This document shows positions 55,599-62,026 of a DNA stretch of 64,000 bases, piece by piece. Positions within the stretch are counted from its first letter, which is position 1. Every line of letters starts with the position of its first letter. The stretch is from Anaerolineaceae bacterium oral taxon 439 (lineage in GTDB: Bacteria; Chloroflexota; Anaerolineae; Anaerolineales; Anaerolineaceae): assembly GCA_001717545.1 (NCBI GenBank), contig CP017039.1, positions 2,232,001 to 2,296,000 of the forward strand, given 5' to 3'. Position numbers and translations under genes: made by a program. Below the pieces are notes generated by a model. That model was not told the origin of the DNA. It searched no databases and saw only the letters and a list, made by a program, of their open reading frames with translations.

Positions 55599-56743
55599 TC
55601 TTTTTCCTTAAGTTGAATTCCAACGTTAATCGCTCTCATTACGCGTTCTGATGCATTCTCCAAATATTTTCCGGCATGAACACAAGCCTCCTCAATTGTC
55701 ATAGGTTTACAGACAGATGGTTCAAGCGTCGAAATTCCCGATTTATATAATGGCTCAACCCCATCAGAAATTGAACCGCCAAGCGCAATAACGGGCTTGT
55801 TATATTTTGTTGATCTCGACCTGATTCCCGCAATCACTTTCCCAAAAACTGATTGTTCATCAATTTTCCCCTCGCCGGTCACAACTAAATCCGCCCATTC
55901 GATTAATTTGTCAATTTCCAACATATCCATGACGAATTCAACGCCGCTTAGAAGTTCCGCGTCTAAAAAACCTAATAAAGCAAATCCGACCCCACCAGCA
56001 GCCCCGACGCCAGGGATTTGCCTGATTTTTTTATGAATTGATTTCTCAACAATATCTGCGTAGTGACTTAAATTTTCATCGAGGATCAAGACCTGGTCTT
56101 CATTTGCGCCTTTTTGCGGTCCATAAATAAATGAAGCTCCATTTTTACCGATCAACGGATTATTAACATCGCATAAAACTTTTAATTTTGATTCGCGTAA
56201 TCTTCTATCAAGACCTTCAGTATCAATTATAGATACCAAGCCTAATGATCCGCCCCCAAAGGAAATTTCATTGCCAGAATTATCTTTGAACGAAACACCC
56301 AAAGCTTGAAGCATACCTACGCCACCGTCATTTGTAGCAGATCCGCCTATACATAGAAAAATCTCTCGGCAACCTAAATCTAATGCGCTCTTTATTAGCT
56401 CGCCAAAGCCAAAGGAAGTCGCGTTCATAATATCCAGTTTATCCATATCGATCAATGTCAACCCTGAAGATTCAGCCATTTCGATAATAGCGCTCCCATT
56501 TTTTAATTCGCCAAACCTTGCAAAGATAAGATCACCGTTAGGGTTACGAACTTGAACCTCGTGATATTTGCCCCCTAAAGACTGTACCAACGAGTCCATC
56601 GTTCCTTCCCCGCCATCTCCTATCGGAGCGCAGACAATATTCGATTCAAGAAAAACCCTACGAATGCCAGATTCAATTCTTGCCGAAGCCTCAAGACTGG
56701 AAAGACTTCCTTTAAATGAATCAGGCGCAATAAGAATATTCAT
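55592..56743 (-). CDS. Glycerate kinase (GarK/GlxK family)
   Basis: Phosphorylates D-glycerate to phosphoglycerate. 383 residues. The family start MNILIAPDSFKGSLSSLEAS, the motif CIGGSATNDGGVGMLQALG near residue 120, NNPLIGKNGASFIYGPQKGA and VGAAGGVGFALLGF are all present. ATG 56743 follows AAGGG by 9 bases and matches the family start. It is the first gene of the minus-strand island operon and is preceded by a CdaR-type regulator; the same pair (CdaR, GarK) controls and completes sugar-diacid breakdown in E. coli. Confidence 0.92.
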   Translation of the reverse strand: MNILIAPDSFKGSLSSLEASARIESGIRRVFLESNIVCAPIGDGGEGTMDSLVQSLGGKYHEVQVRNPNGDLIFARFGELKNGSAIIEMAESSGLTLIDMDKLDIMNATSFGFGELIKSALDLGCREIFLCIGGSATNDGGVGMLQALGVSFKDNSGNEISFGGGSLGLVSIIDTEGLDRRLRESKLKVLCDVNNPLIGKNGASFIYGPQKGANEDQVLILDENLSHYADIVEKSIHKKIRQIPGVGAAGGVGFALLGFLDAELLSGVEFVMDMLEIDKLIEWADLVVTGEGKIDEQSVFGKVIAGIRSRSTKYNKPVIALGGSISDGVEPLYKSGISTLEPSVCKPMTIEEACVHAGKYLENASERVMRAINVGIQLKEKEC

Positions 56744-56791
56744 ACAATAGAACCCTTGTATTTTTATCAAAAGTCTGTTATTAATTGAGCC

Positions 56792-56808
56792 GTGAATTTT
56801 TCGTTCAC
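56792..56808. promoter_or_regulatory. Palindrome GTGAA-CGAAAAA/TTTTTCG-TTCAC in the glycerate-kinase leader
   Basis: GTGAA (56792-56796) and TTCAC (56804-56808) are exact inverted arms with a 7-base centre, between the regulator and the glycerate kinase start and close to the expected promoter (TTGACG about 45 bases further upstream on the minus strand). A candidate site for the adjacent regulator. Confidence 0.4.
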
Positions 56809-56896
56809 TGTAAGAACGATGATAAGTTGGCTACCCTTTTTTGGCAATGTTATGAGAAATAATTTTGATACCGTCAAATTTGGTTCGAGGAATAAT

Positions 56897-58051
56897 TCAC
56901 GAATTGTTAAACCCATTAATTTCAGAGAAATACAGTGCTAATAGCAATGGCCCAATCTCACTGATTTTACGCGGGTTATATCCTGTAACAAGCCTGATTT
57001 TTTCTAACCTGTACTGTAACGTATTTTTGTGAATATAGAGTTTCGCAGAAGCTTTTGATAAAGACCCATCGTATGTAACATAATAATGCAAACATTCCAT
57101 CATTCGTGAAATATCTTCGTCTGAGCACCCTGAAAATATACTCCTGATAAATTTCTTACGAGTATCAGCCTGTATATCATTTAAAATCATGTAGATATTC
57201 TTGCTGTTATACATCAATATTTTTTCATGATTAGCTAATGTGCGAGATATTTGACATGCCATTTCAGCTTCTCTGAATGAACGCCTTACATCATCAATGA
57301 CCTCATTTGCCAAAGTGCCAATACCGGTAACCAAACGGCAGTTGAATGCTTCTTCAACCTCAGTTGAAAGTCTTTCAAGAAAAGAAAAGACACTATTCTG
57401 ATCCTTAGAAACAAAGAAGCAGACTAACTTCATTCCCATAACGAAAAGAAGTTGTTGTGAATTCCTCTCAATGGAATTCCTGAAAATGTCGGAAATCTGC
57501 CGGAATTTTTTCCGGATTTCGGTTTCATCCGGATTTTCCACCTCATCAAAATCGACTTGGGTTACAGAAATAATTCGAGGCAAGTCTAATTGAATACCCA
57601 AAATATTCGCGTTTTTTGATAGAGTGCCGCTATCCTGATTATATAACCATTCTAAAGCAAAATTATTCCTGGCGTCAATCATAACTTGCTTTTGATTTTC
57701 GCGAATCGCCTCCGATATGAGGATTTCTGTCATTTTTTTGATTACCGACCCTAATGCGCCCACTTCTTCGACAGAACCGGTAATCCCGACAACGCCTACG
57801 CATTGTTCATTAATAAATAGAGGCAAATTAATTCCGTTTTTTGCACCGATAAAATTATCCGAAGAATCGACCGTCAATTGTGTAAGTTTCTCTTCAATGA
57901 TTCTTCTCGCCCCGCCATGGAGCGTTCCAATCCGACTGATATCTGTGCTCGCAATAATTACACCCAATTCATCCATAATATTTATATGTTTGTTGATTAC
58001 ATCGCCAATCTCGTCCGCTATCCGCTGCATTTTTGTTTTCGAAATTATCAT
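56897..58051 (-). CDS. CdaR/PucR-type transcriptional regulator (sugar-diacid recognition domain)
   Basis: 384 residues. The N-terminal ~130 residues are a putative sugar-diacid recognition domain (KMQRIADEIGDVINKHINIM, GTLHGGARRIIEEK, VGVVGITGSVEEVGALGSVI). The middle is the GGDEF-like CdaR spacer, and residues ~330-384 form the PucR-type helix-turn-helix (YVTYDGSLSKASAKLYIHKN, TLQYRLEKIRLVTG). In E. coli CdaR activates galactarate/glucarate/glycerate genes. The start is ATG 58051 (AGAGGAT site); an upstream TTG is less likely. It faces the same way as the operon it precedes and probably controls it in response to the acid substrate. Confidence 0.92.
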   Translation of the reverse strand: MIISKTKMQRIADEIGDVINKHINIMDELGVIIASTDISRIGTLHGGARRIIEEKLTQLTVDSSDNFIGAKNGINLPLFINEQCVGVVGITGSVEEVGALGSVIKKMTEILISEAIRENQKQVMIDARNNFALEWLYNQDSGTLSKNANILGIQLDLPRIISVTQVDFDEVENPDETEIRKKFRQISDIFRNSIERNSQQLLFVMGMKLVCFFVSKDQNSVFSFLERLSTEVEEAFNCRLVTGIGTLANEVIDDVRRSFREAEMACQISRTLANHEKILMYNSKNIYMILNDIQADTRKKFIRSIFSGCSDEDISRMMECLHYYVTYDGSLSKASAKLYIHKNTLQYRLEKIRLVTGYNPRKISEIGPLLLALYFSEINGFNNS

Positions 58052-58290
58052 AAGATCCTCTTTCCTATCCAAAGACGAACTGAATAATTCATGATAAGCA
58101 CACCAATTCGTACAATATCTCCCCTTGTAACCAGAAAGTATTTATCAATAATTATCTGACATCAATTTTTGGAGACTCATTTTTTTAATGGATTATATTC
58201 GACTCTATAAGAGAAAACGATAGAGCGTATTATTTGACCCATCTTCCATCCCCACGCAATTCCGAAGCCAATTGTATTAAAATTACAGGT
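58052..58290. other. Right boundary of the AT-rich island
   Basis: About 240 bases without a gene. AT-rich up to about 58225, then GC-rich. A small inverted repeat CTCTAT...ATAGAG (58203-58225 region) lies near the change. TTGTAC/TATAAT-like hexamers for the regulator occur but no pair is strong. No integrase, transposase or att-like duplication was found. Confidence 0.4.
58278..58283 (+). promoter_or_regulatory. -10 box of a probably leaderless ftcD transcript
   Basis: TAAAAT ends exactly 7 bases before the ATG at 58291. AGG touches the ATG and is too close to act as a ribosome-binding site. No clear -35. Confidence 0.4.
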
Positions 58291-59193
58291 ATGAAGAAAA
58301 ACTGCCAGCCAACCCTGATCGAAGCCGTTCCCAATTTCTCCGATGGGCGTAATCCCGAAACGATCGAAGCGCTCCGGAACGCCGTCCGCCTGACCCCGTC
58401 CGTCCGTCTCGTCAACGTTCATCAGGACGCCGACCACAACCGCTCCGTGTTCACGCTGATCGGGGAAGGCGAACCGCTGCGCGAATGCGCGCTGAACCTC
58501 GTCGGCGTCGCCGCCGAACGGATCGATCTCGAAACCCAGCGCGGCGTTCATCCGCGAATCGGCGCAACCGACGTCGTCCCGTTCGTTCCGCTGCGGAACG
58601 CGTCGATGGACGACTGCGTCCGCTTAGCGCGCGAGGCAGCGCGCCAAATTTCCGAACGCTATCCGATCCCGACGTATCTTTACGCGCTGGCGTCGATCCG
58701 CCCGGATCGAACGAAACTGTCTGAGCTGCGCCGGGGAAATTATGAGCGACTGAAAACGGCGATCGGGAACGATCCATATTTCGAACCGGATTTCGGCCCG
58801 AAACGGCTGGCCTCCGCCGGGGCGACCGCCGTCGGCGCGCGCCCGATCCTGATCGCGTACAACGTTTTTCTCGTTTCGAACCGGGTCGACCATGCGAAAG
58901 AAATCGCAAAAAAAATCCGCGAATCGAGCGGCGGACTTCCGGGCGTTCAAGCGCTCGGGCTTCCCGTCGGCGGTCGGGCGCAGGTCTCAACCAACCTCCT
59001 CGATTACCGGAAAACGCCGCTGAATACGCTCTTCGCCGCCGTCAGGACCGAAGCTGAGAAACTTGGCGAATCGGTCGAGCGCGCCGAGCTGATCGGCTGC
59101 CTTCCCGCCGCCGCGCTCGAAGGCGTGACACCGGAAGAAATCGGCCTGTTCGACTGGGACGAGAGTCGGTTGCTCGACCGCAGCGTCGGATAA
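58291..59193 (+). CDS. ftcD: Glutamate formimidoyltransferase
   Basis: Transfers the formimino group of formiminoglutamate to tetrahydrofolate in histidine degradation. 300 residues, only the transferase half; the cyclodeaminase domain of the animal enzyme is absent and no separate gene for it follows. Family motifs: ECVPNFSEG-like AVPNFSDGR, DADHNRSVFTLIG with the catalytic-site histidine, HPRIGATDVVPFVP, and VSTNLLDYRKTPL. No other hut gene lies in the window. Start ATG 58291 is supported by alignment and by a -10 box 7 bases upstream. Confidence 0.93.
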   Translation: MKKNCQPTLIEAVPNFSDGRNPETIEALRNAVRLTPSVRLVNVHQDADHNRSVFTLIGEGEPLRECALNLVGVAAERIDLETQRGVHPRIGATDVVPFVPLRNASMDDCVRLAREAARQISERYPIPTYLYALASIRPDRTKLSELRRGNYERLKTAIGNDPYFEPDFGPKRLASAGATAVGARPILIAYNVFLVSNRVDHAKEIAKKIRESSGGLPGVQALGLPVGGRAQVSTNLLDYRKTPLNTLFAAVRTEAEKLGESVERAELIGCLPAAALEGVTPEEIGLFDWDESRLLDRSVG

Positions 59194-59236
59194 CTTCAGC
59201 GCGGCCCTTTTGACATTATTTTTAAGGAATAAGATC

Positions 59237-59992
59237 ATGCCAGCTTCAAAAAAAAACCGGGACGCGTCCCGCGCGCTCCTTTCCGTTTTGAAAACCGAAA
59301 AAACCGCCCGACTGAACGGCGGTATTTATCATAAGGTCCAGATCGAACTGACCTATAATTCAAACCATATCGAGGGCAGCCGTCTGACAGAAGAACAAAC
59401 CCGATCCATTTTCGATATCCACGCAATCGAATCAGATCAAAGTCCGGTTAACGTCGATGATATTGTCGAAACCGCGAATCATTTCCGCTGTGTCGATCGG
59501 ATCATCGACCTTGCAAGATATCCGTTAACGGCCGCGCTGATCAAAAAGCTGCACGGAATCTTAAAGAATGGAACGAGCGACAGCCGTCTCGGATGGTTCG
59601 CTGTGGGCGATTATAAGCGTCTCCCAAACGAAATCGCCGGAAAAGCGACGACCGCCCCGGAAGACGTTCCCAACGCAATGAAACGGCTGATCGCCGATTA
59701 CGAAGGGAGCAAAACGAAAACGCTCGACGACCTGCTTGGTTTTCACTATGAATTTGAATCGATCCATCCTTTCCAGGACGGGAACGGACGTATCGGGCGG
59801 CTGATCTTGTTTAAGGAGTGCTTACGGTGGAAAATCGTTCCATTTATTATCAGCGACGAACTGAAATTCTTTTATTATCGGGGGCTGCGCGAATGGAAGT
59901 CCGAACGAGGATACCTTCGCGATACCTGCCTCACGGCGCAGGACACTTTCAAAAAAAAGCTCGACTACTTCGAGATCGTTTATGACGACTGA
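59237..59992 (+). CDS. Fic family AMP-transferase with N-terminal inhibitory motif (class II)
   Basis: 251 residues. The Fic core motif HPFQDGNGRIGR (about residue 176) is complete, including histidine, the acidic residue, GNG and both arginines, so it should be able to transfer AMP to a target hydroxyl. A class II inhibitory helix is visible at SNHIEG (about residue 42, pattern S/T-x3-E-G/N), so the protein is self-contained with its own brake. No small antitoxin gene lies next to it. ATG 59237 is preceded by AAGGAA. Target unknown. Confidence 0.9.
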   Translation: MPASKKNRDASRALLSVLKTEKTARLNGGIYHKVQIELTYNSNHIEGSRLTEEQTRSIFDIHAIESDQSPVNVDDIVETANHFRCVDRIIDLARYPLTAALIKKLHGILKNGTSDSRLGWFAVGDYKRLPNEIAGKATTAPEDVPNAMKRLIADYEGSKTKTLDDLLGFHYEFESIHPFQDGNGRIGRLILFKECLRWKIVPFIISDELKFFYYRGLREWKSERGYLRDTCLTAQDTFKKKLDYFEIVYDD

Positions 59993-60015
59993 TTCACGCT
60001 TTTTTCCGCGTGAAA
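59993..60015. terminator. Hairpin TTCACGC / GCGTGAA between the Fic gene and the DUF1385 gene
   Basis: Perfect 7-base arms (59993-59999 and 60009-60015) around TTTTTTCC, directly after the Fic stop and 7 bases before the next gene's -10 box. It may be both a 3' end for the Fic mRNA and an operator. Confidence 0.5.
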
Positions 60016-60021
60016 ATATAC

Positions 60022-60027
60022 TATAAT
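60022..60027 (+). promoter_or_regulatory. -10 box of a probably leaderless DUF1385 gene transcript
   Basis: Perfect TATAAT followed by CAATCGC and the ATG at 60035 (gap 7). No ribosome-binding site. Weak or missing -35. Confidence 0.6.
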
Positions 60028-60034
60028 CAATCGC

Positions 60035-60997
60035 ATGGAAAAAGAAACTCTAACTGAACAAAGATTACCCTCTTACGGAGGTCAGGCGCTCATGGAAGGC
60101 GTTCTCATGCGCGGCATGCGCCACGCCGTCGCCGCCATGCGGACGCCGAAAGGAACGATCGAAGTCGTTCACGAAGAATTAAAAGGGATTTATAAAACCC
60201 GCCTTCGCGATATTCCTTTCCTGCGCGGACTCGTTATCCTCTGGGATTCGCTCGGACTGGGGATGAAATTCCTGATCGTCTCCGCGAACCTGCAAACCGA
60301 TGAAAACGAAAAAATCGAAGGACCGGAAGTCGTTCTCTCGATACTCTTCGCCTTAGTCGTATCGATCGCGCTCTTCTTCCTTGCGCCCGCCGGGGTTGCG
60401 CTGCTGCTGGAACGATTCCTGAGCGTCCCCAACTGGCTTGGAAACGTCGTTGAAGGCATCCTGCGATTGGCGATCGTCCTCGGCTACATGGGCTCCGTTT
60501 CGAAAATCGAAGAGATCAAGCGCGTTTTCCGGTACCATGGCGCGGAGCATAAAACGATTAACTGCTTCGACGCCGGCGAAGAGGTCACGCTCGAAAACGT
60601 CCGGAAACAGTCGCGCCTGCACCCGCGCTGCGGAACGGCGTTCATGGTTACCGTCGTCGTTATCTCAATCGTCATCTTCCTGATCATCGGTCCGTTCACG
60701 CAGTCGATCGCCACCCGTTTACTGAGCAGAGTCCTTCTCGTCCCCGTGATCGCCGGCGTTTCTTACGAATATATCCGCTGGAACGCGAAGCACATGAACA
60801 GCCCGATCGTCAGAGCTCTCTATCGTCCGAATCTCGCAGTTCAATATCTCACCACCGCCGACCCGGACGACAGCATGCTCGAAGTAGCGATTCAGTCGTT
60901 CCTGACCATGCTCGCGTTCGAAAACGGGGAACAGCCTGTCGGCGTAACCGAAACCGCGGAGCTCAATTCAGCCAAGGCGAAAACGCCGGCAGCCTGA
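60035..60997 (+). CDS. DUF1385 family membrane protein (YqhQ-like)
   Basis: 320 residues. The family hallmark PSYGGQALMEGVLMRG opens the protein; further conserved blocks are VFRYHGAEHKTINCFDAGEE, with histidine, glutamate and cysteine that look like metal or catalytic residues, and SRLHPRCGTAFMV. Four or five hydrophobic segments. Biochemical role unknown; the family is widespread in Firmicutes and Chloroflexota. comEA-like gene follows after 9 bases. Confidence 0.9.
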   Translation: MEKETLTEQRLPSYGGQALMEGVLMRGMRHAVAAMRTPKGTIEVVHEELKGIYKTRLRDIPFLRGLVILWDSLGLGMKFLIVSANLQTDENEKIEGPEVVLSILFALVVSIALFFLAPAGVALLLERFLSVPNWLGNVVEGILRLAIVLGYMGSVSKIEEIKRVFRYHGAEHKTINCFDAGEEVTLENVRKQSRLHPRCGTAFMVTVVVISIVIFLIIGPFTQSIATRLLSRVLLVPVIAGVSYEYIRWNAKHMNSPIVRALYRPNLAVQYLTTADPDDSMLEVAIQSFLTMLAFENGEQPVGVTETAELNSAKAKTPAA

Positions 60998-61006
60998 CGG
61001 GACGCA

Positions 61007-61555
61007 ATGAAATTCTTCCGCGGAATCGTTATCGGGGTCGTCGTCGGATTCGCCATCTCCGGCCTGATCCTGATCCTCGTCACGGGAGAAAAAGAAGAAA
61101 CGCTGACGCTGGCCCCACGTCCAACGACGCGGCCGCTGACCGTCGAAATCTACGGCGCGGTGAACCGTCCCGGCGTTTATGAATTCAACGCGCCCCTTAC
61201 GGTGAACGATCTTGCCGATGCTGCCGGCGGACTGACCGGGGAAGCGGACCGGGAACGAAGCCGGCTGGCGACGCGCGTCCGCGACGGCGATCTGATCTGG
61301 ATCCCGACCCGGGTTTCCGAGACTATAACGCTGACCCCTTTTCTTAATTCGCCGGCTTCGAGTAAAATCAACATTAACACCGCCGGTAGCGAAGAGCTCC
61401 AGACGCTGCCCGGAATCGGCGCGAAGAAAGCCGCCGATATTATCGCTTATCGGGAAGCGAACGGCGGGTTCAGCGAAATCAGCGACCTGCTGAACGTCGA
61501 AGGGCTCGGCGAAAAAACGATCGAGCGTTTTTATGACCTGGCAACGGTCGAATAG
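61007..61555 (+). CDS. ComEA-like DNA-binding protein (SLBB plus helix-hairpin-helix)
   Basis: 182 residues: N-terminal membrane anchor (IVIGVVVGFAISGLILILVT), an SLBB-type domain (VEIYGAVNRPGVYEFNAPLT), and a C-terminal double helix-hairpin-helix module (INTAGSEELQTLPGIGAKKA, FSEISDLLNVEGLGEKTIER). This is the layout of ComEA, the DNA receptor of natural transformation. No comEC or comFA is in view, so a competence role is inferred only from domain order. Starts 9 bases after the DUF1385 gene. Confidence 0.88.
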   Translation: MKFFRGIVIGVVVGFAISGLILILVTGEKEETLTLAPRPTTRPLTVEIYGAVNRPGVYEFNAPLTVNDLADAAGGLTGEADRERSRLATRVRDGDLIWIPTRVSETITLTPFLNSPASSKININTAGSEELQTLPGIGAKKAADIIAYREANGGFSEISDLLNVEGLGEKTIERFYDLATVE

Positions 61556-61576
61556 GATAGAAAAGGATCGGGAAAG

Positions 61577-62026
61577 ATGACGGTAAAAGACCAACTCAAC
61601 GAAGCCTTAAAAAACGCCATGAAGGATCATGACGAAGAGAAAAAACTGACCTATCGGATGGCGCTGGCGGCGATTAAATTCGCGGAAAAAGAGGGACAAA
61701 AGGAAGTAAGCGACGAGGAGGCTTTAGAATTGGTTCAGCGCGAAATTAAAATCCGCCGCGAACAGATCGCAGACGCGGAAAAATCGGCGCGATTCGATTC
61801 GATTCCCGCGATCCAGAACGAAATCGCCTGGCTCGAAGCCTTCCTCCCCAGGCAGCTCAGCGAAGCCGAGCTCCAGGTTATCATCGAAGCGACAGCCGCC
61901 GAAATCGGCGTTTCCGGGCCGAAAGATATGGGCGGACTGATGAAAGCCGTACTCCCGAAAGTCAGGGGCGTCGCCGCCAATAACGTCGTCAGTCAGCAGG
62001 TCAGGAAATACTTAGACGCAAAATGA
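61577..62026 (+). CDS. yqeY: GatB/YqeY domain protein
   Basis: 149 residues, a free-standing YqeY domain that resembles the tRNA-binding tail of GatB. Typical segments: MTVKDQLNEALKNAMKDHDE, TYRMALAAIKFAEKE and the C-terminal MGGLMKAVLPKVRG. GGGAAAGATG-type leader. Its stop overlaps the start of the 7TM-HD gene as ATGA. Function in the cell is not established; a role in tRNA-dependent amidation is often suggested from GatB similarity. Confidence 0.93.
   Translation: MTVKDQLNEALKNAMKDHDEEKKLTYRMALAAIKFAEKEGQKEVSDEEALELVQREIKIRREQIADAEKSARFDSIPAIQNEIAWLEAFLPRQLSEAELQVIIEATAAEIGVSGPKDMGGLMKAVLPKVRGVAANNVVSQQVRKYLDAK

Noticed and set aside
44640-58230. Prophage or integrative element explanation for the AT-rich island
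   Set aside because: No integrase, transposase, phage, conjugation gene, tRNA end or flanking direct repeat was found; all genes are metabolic. Transfer is inferred only from composition.
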